A stretch of DNA of 64,000 nt from Treponema putidum (GTDB taxonomy: Bacteria > Spirochaetota > Spirochaetia > Treponematales > Treponemataceae), in contig NZ_CP009228.1 in the NCBI RefSeq assembly GCF_000755145.1, forward strand, positions 2,589,694-2,653,693. Direction: 5' to 3'. Positions within the stretch are counted from its first letter, which is position 1. Every line of letters starts with the position of its first letter. A program made the translations under genes and the position numbers. Shown piece after piece: positions 37,532-48,900 of the stretch. The notes under the pieces were generated by a model. It was not told where the DNA came from, made no database searches, and saw only the letters and a program-made list of their open reading frames with translations.

Positions 37532-38492
37532 ATTCATAATATTTTATTTCACGGATAATAGTATCTGTAAAATCAGTATTATCTCCATGAAATATTTGCA
37601 TCTCTATCCAGTTTCCAAATTTGTCGTATCTGATAAATTTATACCGCGATTTTGATTTTCCAAATACATTTATGCATCGCACCAACTCACCTTTTTCATA
37701 TTCCATTTTTATAGATTCATATCCTACTCCTGCATGAGAAATTCCTATCTCGGATAAAAAAGTATTATTAGCATATTTAAATATCCATTTTTTATCAGGA
37801 GTATTAATTTTTGTGATTTGATTATTTTCAAAATAAAATTCATTGTCATTAAAAAAATAAATATTTTCTTTTTTACCTGATCTAACTATATTTATTTCTC
37901 TCTTATCTCCATTTTTATCAGCTTTATATATTTTTGCTTCTAATATATTATCTGATTGTTTTACCGGAGCGTACTCAATAACTATCATACTCGTAAGTTT
38001 CTTAACATAAGAGTCTTCATAGATTTCTATCTTTTCTATAGGACGATTATATTTATCATATTTGATACTCTCATATATATATCCGGCAACCGTCTTTCTT
38101 TTTTCATATATATAATTACCGTAATAATCATAATGTCTTTCAAAAATAAATTCTCGCTTACCTAAATTTTCCAATTTAGGTATTTCCCCTGAACTCTCAC
38201 CATATTTTTCATAATCAGATATAGCCTCTCTCAGTGCCCATTCACTTTTTATAACATATACAAAAATAGACTCAGGTTTTTTTGTAAGATAAGCTAAATC
38301 ATACGGAATTAAATCATTATTTTTTAATTCTTTTATTAGAAAGCCACGGTCATAAATATCATCATCCTTTTTTGAATCTAGGTTTATATTATTTAAAATC
38401 TTACTATTATCTAATTCATTGTTTTCTCTTTTTATACATGAAACCAAAAGAACCAACATAAAAATAAAAATCATATTCCTTAACATTTTCAT
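37530..38492 (-). CDS. YD-like lipoprotein, probable immunity protein of a C39-like tip
   Basis: 320 residues: signal peptide and lipobox (MLVLLVSC), a lysine/asparagine-rich linker, then repeated YD-like units (YDYYGNYIYEKRK, IKYDKYNRPIEKIE, RYDKFGNWIEMQIF) to the C-terminal block IREIKYYE. It has ~20 bases between itself and the toxin, with GGGAG before the ATG. Relatives are at 40963 and 14627; two of the three follow C39-like tips, which supports a specific immunity role. The repeats recall those of the Rhs shell itself. Confidence 0.75.
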   Translation of the reverse strand: MKMLRNMIFIFMLVLLVSCIKRENNELDNSKILNNINLDSKKDDDIYDRGFLIKELKNNDLIPYDLAYLTKKPESIFVYVIKSEWALREAISDYEKYGESSGEIPKLENLGKREFIFERHYDYYGNYIYEKRKTVAGYIYESIKYDKYNRPIEKIEIYEDSYVKKLTSMIVIEYAPVKQSDNILEAKIYKADKNGDKREINIVRSGKKENIYFFNDNEFYFENNQITKINTPDKKWIFKYANNTFLSEIGISHAGVGYESIKMEYEKGELVRCINVFGKSKSRYKFIRYDKFGNWIEMQIFHGDNTDFTDTIIREIKYYE

Positions 38493-38513
38493 TATTTAGT
38501 CTCCCTTAATAAG

Positions 38514-40886
38514 TTATTCGGGTAAAAATGGAACAGTTTTTACCTTTTCTATCTTAAATATATCAATACGGATTATAGCTGAAGAATCCGTTATGATATC
38601 ATTAACAACCGTTGACGGTAAATATCCTTTTTCTGAGGTGTTATTAATTTTGATGGTATAATTATCTTCAGTATCCACAATAATTCCATCAGAATTCATG
38701 TTGACAGTATGGCCTCCATACTTATTTGAAACTCTAATGGTAATAGCATATAAGTCTTCTGATTTGCTTAGTTTTTCCAATTCGCTACCATATTCATTTA
38801 AGCTAATATTATTTAATGATTTATAAAATGACATTTTATATTCACTTAGAATAGATATGGAATTTACTAATTTGGAAGCAGTAGGAGAGTTAAATATTAA
38901 ATTTTTGTTATTTCCATCATAAATATCCTTCTTAAGAGCCAATGAATTAGCGTTTTGTAATGTACGTTCACCAATAGCACTTATCGCATTTGCAATTCTA
39001 GTATATGCTGTTAAAACACAGCCATGTGAAGCAATTGTCGTATTACCCTTACCTAAGGGATCTTCTTCTCCGTTTTCTTGAACCAAAGTCGTACTAACAT
39101 CCAGTATTTTATCCCCATCCGGATCCACATACTTAATCGGATTATTCCCCGCATAATGATAAACATGTAAATTTACCGTGTTGTATATACCTCCCATTCC
39201 GGGCAGGTTCTCGTTGTGTTTTTTAGCTTCGTCATTTACCGGAGCTTGCGGAATATACTCACCTAACGCAGGATCTCCACTCAACCATCTACTATACTTC
39301 GGATCCAAGTACCGCGCTCCATAATAATACAATCCTGTTTCCTCATCCAGCTCTTTCCCCGTAAACCTAAACGGTAACTTATCTATCCCCGGTGCAGTCT
39401 CTTCTATCCATAACTCTCCGTAAGGTGTATACTCTATATGTTCGTACTGTTCTCCTCTGGCATTTGTTATAAACTGTGCACTTTGCAGGTGGTCTGCGTG
39501 GTAGTAGTAACGTTTTTCAGTTTGTTCCGTTGTGTCTCCATTATTATCAGCGTGAGTCATAGCAGTTACTAACCGCGAGTTTCCGACAAAGATGTGTTTG
39601 CTTACTCTAAGCCCATGTTCGTGATTAGGTTCATGGGCAACTTGGTGTACCGAGTAGAAATTGTTAAAGTATAAAGTTTCGCTATTTGATTGCTGTGTAA
39701 ACTTTAAGGCTCTCCGTCCGTCATCTCCGTAGCGGTATATTACTGTGTTTAACTTATCGTCTGATTTTATCAAGAGATTTCTTTCGTTCCATGTGTAGTC
39801 CCGTCGATAGCCTCCTGTAGGTGTAGTACTTGTTGTGCCTACTTCTAGGTTTGCAGGATCATCTTCAGGGGGTTCTAGGTCAAAGCCGTAATCTACTCCG
39901 TATACGTCATGTTCTGCAAAGTAGGAGTAGGTAAACGTAAACTCTTCCTTTTCTGTAAAGGGGCCGTCTTTTTCGGCCGTTATGTTGCCGTTTGCGTCGT
40001 AGCGATAGTATCGGGTTCCGGCTCTTATTAAGCGGTGGGCGTATTTACTGTCATATTCATAATCCAGTTCATAGTTTAATTTTGTGTCATCACTGCTTAT
40101 TGAGCCGCCTTGAATGTTCGTAGTACTGCTCTTATTCGTCATATTCCCTATTATGTCGAAAGCAAATGTTTGTCTGTATTTATTTGTGTGTAAGGGATTT
40201 GAAGGATGCGGGTTATCGGGGTTAGGGTTTATTCCTCCGTATTGTTTGTGCGTTCCTTCGGCTTTTATAAGTTGATAGAGGGCATCGTAGCTGTAGCTTT
40301 GACTTGTTTCATATTTGCTTGAAGTATTTATATACCCTTCTACATTACCTACGGCATCAAAGTTATAGTTTATTTTTTGGAATACCAAATTCTTATCTTT
40401 GTTTTCTGTCTTGATGTCTTTTAGCCATCTTCTTTTTTCATCATAGTTGTATCTTGTTTCTACTCCGTTGCCGTATTTGATGTAGACTCGTTGTGCGTGT
40501 TCGTCATCTTTTGAAAATATGCGGGCATCTCCTGCGTCGCTACGCAAAAATAAATGCTCGACGTATACCAGATACGCCTCCGCTTTATTTTTACTAGGCT
40601 CCTTGTATCTGCTCCACCTATTTCCAAAAGTCCTGTCAGTGGGGTTGTTTAGTAATAACTTTCTTTTGGAGGACTGCCGATACTTGTTTATCATTATAAT
40701 ATAAAAGTAAACAAGTATCGGCACCGCGATTTTCAGGGCTCCGCTATCGCTTCGGTATCTTTCCGCAGAAATTGCTGCGGAAAGATGTACAGCAAAAGCA
40801 ATTTGTATAAATTGCTTTTGCTCCCTTTCAATCGCTGTCCGAGTGAGATAGTTGGGCCGTGAAAATATACTTTTTTTTACTTTCAT
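38514..40886 (-). CDS. Orphan Rhs/YD cassette with C39-like cysteine-peptidase tip
   Basis: 790 residues: leader, fragment from DEHAQRVY with a first-to-second lineage switch around NYDEKRRWLKDIK, core, YVDPDGDKILDVS. The tip has SHGCVLTAYTRIAN (cysteine candidate), then YGGHTVNMNSDG (histidine candidate) and IIVDTEDNY, the order of C39-like papain-fold peptidases. It is clearly homologous to the tip at 41908. Short spacing to the lipoprotein gene downstream. The motif assignment is from inspection only. Confidence 0.75.
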   Translation of the reverse strand: MKVKKSIFSRPNYLTRTAIEREQKQFIQIAFAVHLSAAISAERYRSDSGALKIAVPILVYFYIIMINKYRQSSKRKLLLNNPTDRTFGNRWSRYKEPSKNKAEAYLVYVEHLFLRSDAGDARIFSKDDEHAQRVYIKYGNGVETRYNYDEKRRWLKDIKTENKDKNLVFQKINYNFDAVGNVEGYINTSSKYETSQSYSYDALYQLIKAEGTHKQYGGINPNPDNPHPSNPLHTNKYRQTFAFDIIGNMTNKSSTTNIQGGSISSDDTKLNYELDYEYDSKYAHRLIRAGTRYYRYDANGNITAEKDGPFTEKEEFTFTYSYFAEHDVYGVDYGFDLEPPEDDPANLEVGTTSTTPTGGYRRDYTWNERNLLIKSDDKLNTVIYRYGDDGRRALKFTQQSNSETLYFNNFYSVHQVAHEPNHEHGLRVSKHIFVGNSRLVTAMTHADNNGDTTEQTEKRYYYHADHLQSAQFITNARGEQYEHIEYTPYGELWIEETAPGIDKLPFRFTGKELDEETGLYYYGARYLDPKYSRWLSGDPALGEYIPQAPVNDEAKKHNENLPGMGGIYNTVNLHVYHYAGNNPIKYVDPDGDKILDVSTTLVQENGEEDPLGKGNTTIASHGCVLTAYTRIANAISAIGERTLQNANSLALKKDIYDGNNKNLIFNSPTASKLVNSISILSEYKMSFYKSLNNISLNEYGSELEKLSKSEDLYAITIRVSNKYGGHTVNMNSDGIIVDTEDNYTIKINNTSEKGYLPSTVVNDIITDSSAIIRIDIFKIEKVKTVPFLPE
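40510..40886 (-). repeat. Multi-hairpin leader element E11
   Basis: AAAAATAAA/TTTATTTTT inner stem; second TIR imperfect (TATTTCCAAAA). Variable hairpin GCCGATACTTGTTTA/TAAACAAGTATCGGC, a sequence unique among the copies and perfectly paired over 15 bp. Edge GTTGGGC. Confidence 0.85.
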
Positions 40887-40962
40887 ATTTTAAGCCTCAA
40901 TATCATTAATTTTATCTATACAACTTCATAATTAAAGCATAAATAATATATATTAAATTATA

Positions 40963-41889
40963 TTACTCCCAATACTCAATCTCTCGATATGTGGTAGAAA
41001 ACAAAACTCCATCAGAAAAAAGCTTTTCCTCAATCCAATTACCGTACTCATCATATTTTAAAATTTCAACCGTCCCCCCCAATGAGGTTGTATATTTCCT
41101 TATTTTGCCTGAGTTGTCATACTCACTAATTATCTCATATTCTAATTTATCATTATCATATTTTTTAAATTTTTTTATCATAGCATTTTCATAAATAAAT
41201 TCATATTTATCAAAAGATCTTTCATGATAATAAATCTTAATTTCTTTATATTTGCCGTCTTCATTGAAGATAAGTTCCATATCATCGAATGTATATTTAT
41301 TTTCTTTTTCATTGTATAACATCTTTTTATTTTTACGCTTTTTTTCATATTCATTTACAAGCTGTCTGACTTCACTATCCGTATTTTCCATCTTATAAAC
41401 ATCTTTGCTAATAAAATTTTTATCATTATAATAATAAGTGTATACTTCATCATGAGGATATGAGTCTGTCGGAATGCAGCCTAATTTATATACATATTTT
41501 ACTACCTGACCGTTTTTATTAAATAAAGCAAAACTCTTTAAAGTCTTTTGATTTTCAGGTAAATAAGCTTGACAGGGCATATCATATTGCGTAACCAAGT
41601 CGGATAAATATGATATATATTCGGTCGTCCAACTTTCAAAAATATGTATCTGCTTGCATTTTTTCATGGTTTCAGGCAATACATAATAATTGCTGTTAAT
41701 ATTTGTATATTTCAACTTTCTTATGTTTATCTCATACATAAACGGATTATAAGATTTTAAATCGAGTTCAATAGCCTCATCACTTTTTTTAGTGGGACAT
41801 GCTTGTATTACATTTATAGACTGAAGTTTTCCTTCCTTACTACAAGAAATACTCAAAGTTAGAATAACTAATAAAATAAATATCTTCAT
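40963..41889 (-). CDS. YD-like lipoprotein, probable immunity protein of a C39-like tip
   Basis: 308 residues with signal peptide and lipobox (LTLSISC), then charged repeats with YD-like units (EYDNSGKIRKYTTSLG, KYDEYGNWIEEKLF) and the C-terminal block YREIEYWE shared with the lipoproteins at 37530 and 14627. Starts at ATG, 18 bases after the toxin stop. Same toxin class upstream as at 38514, so I infer a cognate immunity lipoprotein. Confidence 0.75.
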   Translation of the reverse strand: MKIFILLVILTLSISCSKEGKLQSINVIQACPTKKSDEAIELDLKSYNPFMYEINIRKLKYTNINSNYYVLPETMKKCKQIHIFESWTTEYISYLSDLVTQYDMPCQAYLPENQKTLKSFALFNKNGQVVKYVYKLGCIPTDSYPHDEVYTYYYNDKNFISKDVYKMENTDSEVRQLVNEYEKKRKNKKMLYNEKENKYTFDDMELIFNEDGKYKEIKIYYHERSFDKYEFIYENAMIKKFKKYDNDKLEYEIISEYDNSGKIRKYTTSLGGTVEILKYDEYGNWIEEKLFSDGVLFSTTYREIEYWE

Positions 41890-41907
41890 TTTTGATTCTC
41901 CCTATCG

Positions 41908-44900
41908 TTAGTTAGCATTATCAGGTAATTTTATGGATTGTAAAACATCAATACGTGTAATCTTCCATACACTATTTTTTGTTATAGTATCACCAGTCGG
42001 ATGTCCTTCTTGAGTATTATTAATACCAATATTAAATGCATTTAGCAAATCATCCAAATTAGATACATTGTTTGACTTCGCATTTATATTTACAGTGTGT
42101 CCACCAGTAGAAATAAATTTACCATTTGAATTATAGTACCCTTTTTCTATTCTTGCAAGAAGATAATAATTTCCACCACTATTTCCCCACTTATTAATAT
42201 AAGCAGCTATTTCAGTAAGAAAATTTGATTTATAGCTAAAACTTTTTGAATCTTTATGTATAACAAATAAATTCGCATTACCTGTCATAAGATTTATTAA
42301 TTCAACACCTTTGCTAACTGATAAAAGATTTCTAGCCGATATCTCTTCTCCATTTTCATTAGTTCTAGCAACAAATAAGCTGTTACTAACCGCAATACTA
42401 TTGGTCTCTGTTAAGCTGTAATTTTTTCCAGAAATATGATTTCCAATTCTTGTATACCCTGTTAAGACGCATCCATAAGCTGATATAGTTGAGGAACCCG
42501 TAGCACCAAGTATAGTATCGCCACCACTTCCTTGAAAAAGTGAATTATCAACATCTAATATCCTCTCTCCATCCGGATCAATATACTTCACCGGATTATT
42601 GCCCGCGTAGTGGTACACGTGCAAGTTTACAACATTAAACACCCCACCCATTCCGGGTAAATTTTCATTATGCTTTTTAGCTTTGTCATTTATCGGTGCT
42701 TGCGGTATATACTCACCTAATGCAGGATCACCACTCAGCCATCTACTATACTTCGGGTCAAGGTATCTAGCTCCATAGTAATAAAGTCCAGTCTCTTCAT
42801 CAAGCTCTTTTCCCGTAAATCTGAACGGTAACTTATCCAATCCTGCAGCAACTTCTTCTATCCACAATTCTCCGTACGGCGTATACTCTATATGTTCGTA
42901 CTGTCTGCCTTTCCAGTCGGTTACAAATTGTGCACTGCCGAGGTGATCTGAATGATAGTAGTACCTCTTTACCTTCTGTTCCTCATTATCCCCCTGGTTA
43001 TCGGTGTGCGTCATTGCCGTTACAAGGCGGCTGTTTCCCACGAATATGTGTTTATGCACCCGTAGTCCTTGCGGGTTATTTTGGTCTTGTGTGGGAATAT
43101 GTATCGTGAAAAAGTTATTGAAGTATAGCGTTTCACTTCTGCCTTCGTCTGTGTATTTTAGTGCACGCTGTCCGTCGTCTCCGTAGCGGTAGTGGACGGT
43201 AAAGTTTCGGTCGCTTGATTTGACTAAAAGGTTCCGCTCGTTCCATGTATAATTTCTTCTATACGCAAAAAGGTCTTGAGGATTTGTCTGCTCGGTTTCT
43301 TTCGGGGCGTCAAGGCCGAAGCCGTAGTCGGTGCCGTAGACATCTTCATTTTCAAAGTATGAGTATGTAAATGCAAATTCTTCTTCATCCGTAAAAGGTC
43401 CGTCTTTTTCGGCAGTGATGTTGCCGTTGGCATCATAGCGGTAGTATCGGGTGCCTGCATGGATTAACCTGTGTGCATAGGCAGGGTCATACTCGTAATT
43501 CAGGTTATAGTCAAGTTCAGCTTTTGGATACGAGTTTCCTTGGGAACCGGGTATGTTTGTGGTGCTTATTTTATTGGTCATGTTGCCTATAGCGTCAAAG
43601 CTGAAGGTTTGTTTATATTTTGCAACACTTACCGGTGTCATGCCGAAGCTCTTTTTACCCTTGTATTGGTTGCTTGTTCCTTCTACGTTTATCAGCTGGT
43701 ACAAATTGTCATAAGAATATGTTTGTTGTGTTTCGTAGGTAGTTGCGTCATTTGCATAGCCTAATACATTTCCTACCGCATCAAAATTATATTTTATTTT
43801 TTGGAAGACGTCTTGAGTTTGCGTATTTTTTGTTTCTATTATATCGAGCCAGCGCCTCTTTTCATCGTACCTATATCTTGTTTCTACGCCGTTTCCGTAT
43901 TTTATGTATACTCTTTGTGCATGTTCGTCATACAATATTTTATCGACGTAGGAGTATTTTATGCTACCCTTGTTTGTAGTTTTTTCTCCGCTCACTCCCT
44001 TTAGCTGTCCGCCTTTATCGTAGGTGTAGGTTATTGTTTCCCCGTCAGGGTATTTCATACTTTGCATTCGCCCAAGGTAGTCGGAGCGGTATTCAAAAGA
44101 GGCTGTTTCGGGGCTGCTTACTGCTTCGTAGCGGTTTATGGTTCTTGTTTCTTTTATTACCTCGTTCAAGTTTCCGTAATTGTAGTGAGTCTCTCCCGTC
44201 TCATCTTTTTTGTAGACTATTTGCCCTGCTCCTTTTTGTCCGGGCACTCCGTATTTATATTCTATGTCTTGGCTAAAAGGATAGTCTGTTTTTACTATGC
44301 GGTCAAAGCCGTCGTATTCGTATCTTATTTCGGCAGCTTTGTTTTTTAATACCGAATCCGTTTCTGCATAAAGCCGTCCTTTATCGTCGTATATCCATTC
44401 TTTTTTGCCGGTGTCCTTGCTTTCTAATGCGGTTCTTCTTCCAAGCAGGTCATACGTTACCGATAAAAGGTTATCCTTTGCATCGTATGCTCGCAGCATT
44501 TCTCCTAATACAGAGTATTCGTATTTTGCCTTTGTAAGGAGGCTATTATTTTTATCTAAGCGTTCTACTTCCCGTATGTTTCCCCGTGCGTCTTTTTTGC
44601 TTATGCTTATGTTTTCTAACGGGTCTATTGCCTTTGTTATTTGAAGCGAAGCGTCTATCGAGTATTCATTTCTTTGTGTGTTCCCGTCTGGAAGCGTGGT
44701 TAGAATGTTCCTATCTATATCGTCATACTCGTATTTTGTTCCGTTTCTTATCGTTGTAAAATTATTTAGTTCATAAAACTGTTCTATCGCCTCATACGAT
44801 GAGACGGTTTTTAAATCGCTTTCTAAGTTTCCTACGTAAAAGAAGGGCATTCCTTCTTCGCTCTTTCGTCCTGCCTTGTCGTAGTTGATTACACTTGAGA

Positions 44901-45372
44901 TGTTCCAGCCTGTTTGGGTTTGGTCAGCGGTTCCGTCAATGTACACTTCTCCTTCTTTTGCTGTGTAGTTTATTCTTCCCAGACCGTCGTGGATTACTTC
45001 TTTTGAAAATATGCGGGCATCTCCTGCGTCGCTACGCAAAAATAAATGCTCGACGTATACCAGATACGCCTCCGCTTTATTTTTACTAGGCTCCTTGTAT
45101 CTGCTCCACCTATTTCCAAAAGGCATGTCAGTGGGGCTGTTTAGTAATAGTTTTCTTTTGGCGGACTGCTGCATTTTGTTTATTATTATCATGAAGAAAA
45201 CAAAATACAGCACCGCGCTTTTCAGGGCTCCGCTATCGCTTCGGTATCTTTCCGCATAAATTACTGCGGAAAGATGTACAGCAAAAGCAATTTTTATAAA
45301 TTGCTTTTGCTCCCTTTCAATCGCTGTCCGAGTGAGATAGTTTGGTTGTATACGACAATAACTAATCTTCAT
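41908..45372 (-). CDS. Orphan Rhs/YD cassette with C39-like cysteine-peptidase tip
   Basis: 1154 residues: leader, fragment from VIHDGLGR, first-lineage YD repeats, core, YIDPDGERILDVD near residue 900. The tip has SAYGCVLTGYTRIGN (cysteine candidate) and STGGHTVNINAKSN (histidine candidate), aligned with the tip at 38514 but divergent between motifs. C39-like peptidases cleave peptides, often at double-glycine sites; the target here is unknown. A YD-like lipoprotein follows. Confidence 0.78.
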   Translation of the reverse strand: MKISYCRIQPNYLTRTAIEREQKQFIKIAFAVHLSAVIYAERYRSDSGALKSAVLYFVFFMIIINKMQQSAKRKLLLNSPTDMPFGNRWSRYKEPSKNKAEAYLVYVEHLFLRSDAGDARIFSKEVIHDGLGRINYTAKEGEVYIDGTADQTQTGWNISSVINYDKAGRKSEEGMPFFYVGNLESDLKTVSSYEAIEQFYELNNFTTIRNGTKYEYDDIDRNILTTLPDGNTQRNEYSIDASLQITKAIDPLENISISKKDARGNIREVERLDKNNSLLTKAKYEYSVLGEMLRAYDAKDNLLSVTYDLLGRRTALESKDTGKKEWIYDDKGRLYAETDSVLKNKAAEIRYEYDGFDRIVKTDYPFSQDIEYKYGVPGQKGAGQIVYKKDETGETHYNYGNLNEVIKETRTINRYEAVSSPETASFEYRSDYLGRMQSMKYPDGETITYTYDKGGQLKGVSGEKTTNKGSIKYSYVDKILYDEHAQRVYIKYGNGVETRYRYDEKRRWLDIIETKNTQTQDVFQKIKYNFDAVGNVLGYANDATTYETQQTYSYDNLYQLINVEGTSNQYKGKKSFGMTPVSVAKYKQTFSFDAIGNMTNKISTTNIPGSQGNSYPKAELDYNLNYEYDPAYAHRLIHAGTRYYRYDANGNITAEKDGPFTDEEEFAFTYSYFENEDVYGTDYGFGLDAPKETEQTNPQDLFAYRRNYTWNERNLLVKSSDRNFTVHYRYGDDGQRALKYTDEGRSETLYFNNFFTIHIPTQDQNNPQGLRVHKHIFVGNSRLVTAMTHTDNQGDNEEQKVKRYYYHSDHLGSAQFVTDWKGRQYEHIEYTPYGELWIEEVAAGLDKLPFRFTGKELDEETGLYYYGARYLDPKYSRWLSGDPALGEYIPQAPINDKAKKHNENLPGMGGVFNVVNLHVYHYAGNNPVKYIDPDGERILDVDNSLFQGSGGDTILGATGSSTISAYGCVLTGYTRIGNHISGKNYSLTETNSIAVSNSLFVARTNENGEEISARNLLSVSKGVELINLMTGNANLFVIHKDSKSFSYKSNFLTEIAAYINKWGNSGGNYYLLARIEKGYYNSNGKFISTGGHTVNINAKSNNVSNLDDLLNAFNIGINNTQEGHPTGDTITKNSVWKITRIDVLQSIKLPDNAN
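45001..45372 (-). repeat. Multi-hairpin leader element E12
   Basis: AAAAATAAA/TTTATTTTT inner stem. Variable hairpin arms GCTGCATTTTGTTT and AAACAAAATACAGC, with one mismatch that is paired in E13. Distal ATCTTTCCGCAG stem has a one-base change (GCATAA for GCAGAA). Edge GTTTGGT. Confidence 0.85.
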
Positions 45373-45544
45373 TTATTCTCTTAATTTATTTAAATCTATA
45401 TATCCTGATTCGTCAAATAATTGCTCAGAACAATATTCATTTTTCCAATAAATCATTTCGCAAATCATATACAGTAATATCTTCATTTTTTGATATATAT
45501 GATTTCATCTTTAGTAATAATTTTATATTTAATATCATACTTTC

Positions 45545-45913
45545 CTATCTTTTTATTTTTTTAATAAAATCAATTGTATATTCTTTATATGACCCCCAGG
45601 AAGCACTTGAAAACGGTATTTCGATCAGAAGCTCAATATCATGATTATTTATATCTCCTATTTTTAATGGAAATTCTCCATACCGGCATTTACCGATCAA
45701 TATATAAAAATTATTATAAATATATAAAATTTTATTTCCTGAGCCATAATATAAAAGAGGTTCTTGGTAAGACAGTACAAGAATATTTTTATTATGATTA
45801 AATAAGACTATCTGTCTTGCAGAATCAAAAATATTTTTTGTATATATACAATATGCTATAAATATAAAAAATAAAAACACACTTATAATAAATAAAAAAA
45901 CAATCCTTTTCAT
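45545..45913 (-). CDS. Small exported or membrane-anchored probable immunity protein
   Basis: 122 residues with a single N-terminal hydrophobic segment (IVFLFIISVFLFFIFIAYC) and a soluble domain (ILVLSYQEPLLYYGSGNK, ELLIEIPFSSASWGSYKE). Starts at ATG 14 bases after the toxin stop, with a GGTGG-type site. Family unknown. The 170 bases between its stop and E12 hold no gene I can support. Confidence 0.65.
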   Translation of the reverse strand: MKRIVFLFIISVFLFFIFIAYCIYTKNIFDSARQIVLFNHNKNILVLSYQEPLLYYGSGNKILYIYNNFYILIGKCRYGEFPLKIGDINNHDIELLIEIPFSSASWGSYKEYTIDFIKKIKR

Positions 45914-45927
45914 TATTCCACCTTCTT

Positions 45928-48900
45928 TTATTTTGACCTTAGGATGATATTATATCCATATAAACTTCGCGTATACTGATAGTCATTTTCTCCATACTTA
46001 GGAGCAGGGCCATACACACTTCCAAACACCTTATACATACCAACTCCCCAAAGGCCTTTAGCATGTAATGCCCCAGCACCTTTTTGAAAATCATCAAATT
46101 CCATACCAAAAAGAGCAGCATTCATTCCTGCTAAAATATTGCCAGCTTCTCGTAATGTTACATATTTACCGTGAAATAAAAAACCATGATATGAAAAACC
46201 TTCATGGCCAGGGTATTGTGTTTTTATATCAAATTCTTTATTAGGAAGAGATAATCTGAAGGTCTTATCTTTTCCATATGATTCCGCTTTTGCATGTAGA
46301 TCATCAATATAAGCATCTATAGATTCTCCTAAGATCAATTTACCAACTGGTTTATTGGTATCGGGGCTAATAAAGGCATCCCAAAACAGAGTTTCACCAA
46401 CTACTTTCCATGGATTTTCATTATCAATAACACTCTCTTTTGACAATGGTCCTTCAATATTTTCATAAACGCCATTCCCGCTCCATTGATAGATATTCAA
46501 ATCTCCATCATTAATCACATTTCTAACTAGACCATCTTGATCTATCCATGTAGATCTCCCATCTGGATCCACATACTTAATAGGGTTATTCCCCGCATAA
46601 TGATACACGTGTAAGTTTACAACGTTAAACACGCCACCCATTCCTGCAAGTTTGGACGGATCCGTTCCCGAAGAAGGAATATACTCCCCTAATGCAGGAT
46701 CACCTGACAACCACCTACTATACTTCGGGTCAAGGTATCTCGCACCATAATAATACAGCCCTGTCTCTTCATCCAACTCCTTGCCCGTAAACCTGAACGG
46801 CAGTTTATCTAAGCCCGCAGCAACTTCTTCTATCCACAATTCCCCATACGGTGTGTATTCGATGTGCTCATACTGTCTGCCTTTCCAGTCGGTTACGAAC
46901 TGTGCACTGCCTAAGTGGTCGCTATGGTAGTAGTACCGCTTGACTTTTTGCTCTTCATTGTCGCCACTGTTATCGGTATGCGTCATCGCGGTTACGAGCC
47001 GTGAGTTACCTACAAAGATATGCTTGTGAACCCTTAAGCCTTGCGGGTTATTCTGGTCTTGTGTCGGGATATGTATCGTGAAAAAGTTATTAAAATATAA
47101 GGTTTCACTTCTTCCCTCGTCGGTGTATTTAAGTGCCCGCTGTCCGTCGTCTCCGTAGCGGTAGTGGACGGTAAAGTTTCGGTCGCTTGATTTGGTTAAA
47201 AGGTTACGCTCGTTCCAAGTGTAGTTACGTCTATAGGCAAAGAGGTCTTGCGGGTTGGTTTGCTCCGTTTCTTTTGGAGCATCAAGCCCGAAGCCGTAGT
47301 CGGCGCCGTAGACGTCTTCATTTTCAAAATAGGAGTATGTAAAGGTAAACTCTTCTTCATCTGTGAATGGCCCGTCTTTTTCTGCCGTTATGTTACCGTT
47401 CGCGTCATAGCGATAGTATCTAGTTCCTGCATGGATTAGCCGATGAGCATAAGCCGGGTCGTATTCGTAGTCGAGGCTGTAATCAAGTTCAGCCTTGGGA
47501 TAGGAGTTTCCTTGAGAGCCGGGTATGTTGGTGGTGCTTAGCTTTTCTTTCATATTGCCTATGGCATCAAAGCTGAATGTTTGTTTATACTTTGCAATAC
47601 TTACCGGCGTTGCTCCGAAGCTCTTTTTACCCTTGTATTGGTTACTCGTTCCTTCTACGCTTATCAGTTGGTAAAGGTTATCGTATGTGTAACTCTGACT
47701 TGTTTCATACGTGCTTGCGTCGTTATTATAACCTAATACGTTTCCGACAGGGTCAAATGAGTACTTTATTTTTTGGAAGACGTCTTGGGTTTGGTTATTT
47801 TTGGTTTCTATTGTATCGAGCCAGCGCCTCTTTTCATCATACTTATATCTTGTTTCTACTCCGTTTCCATACTTTATATATACTCTTTGTGCGTGTTCGT
47901 CATATAGGATTTTGTCTACATAAGAGTATTTTATGCTACCCTTGTTTGTAGTTTTTTCTCCGCTTACGCCCTTTAATTGCCCGCCTTTATCGTAGGTGTA
48001 GGTTATGGTTTCTCCGTCGGGGTATTTCATACTTTGCATTCGCCCAAGGTAATCCGAGCGGTATTCAAAAGAGGCTGTTTCAGAGCTGCTTACTGCTTCG
48101 TAGCGGTTTATGGTTCTTGTTTCTTTTATTACCTCGTTTAATTCACCGTACTTGTAATGCGTTTCTCCCGTCTCATCTTTTTTGTAGACTACTTGCCCTG
48201 CTCCTTTTTGTCCCGGCGCTCCGTATTTATATTCTATGTCTTGGCTAAAAGGATAGTCTGTCTTTATTATGCGGTCAAAGCCGTCGTATTCATATCTTAT
48301 TTCGGCAGCTTTGTTTTTTAATACTGAGTCCGTTTCTGCGTAAAGCCGGCCCTTATCATCATATATCCATTCTTTTTTGCCGGTGTCCTTGCTTTCAAGC
48401 GCGGTTCTTCTTCCCAATAGGTCATACGTTACCGATAAAAGGTTTTCGTTTGTGTCGTATGCTCGCAGCATTTCTCCTAATACAGAGTATTCGTATCGTG
48501 CTTTGGTTAATAAACTATTATTTTTATCTAAGCGTTCTACTTCCCGTATGTTTCCCCGTGCGTCTTTTTTACTTATGCTTATGTTCTCTAACGGGTCTAT
48601 TGCCTTTGTTATTTGAAGCGAAGAGTTTATCGAGTATTCGTTTTTTTGTGTGTGCCCGTCTGGTAAAACCGTTAATATGTTTCGGTCTATGTCGTCATAC
48701 TCATATTTTGTTCCGTTTCTTATCGTTGTAAAATCGTTAAGCTCATAAAACGCTTCAAGGGCTTCATAAGAATTTTTATTTACCAGTTCTTGTTCTAAGT
48801 TTCCTACGTAAAAGAAGGGCATTCCTTCTTCCGTCTTTCGTCCTGCCTTGTCGTAGTTGATTACACTTGAGATGTTCCAGCCTGTTTGGGTTTGATCATT

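Noticed and set aside
43471..44349. Long plus-strand frames opposite the YD repeats
   Set aside because: They are antisense shadows of conserved repeats, with Phe/Leu/Cys-rich products and no start signals.
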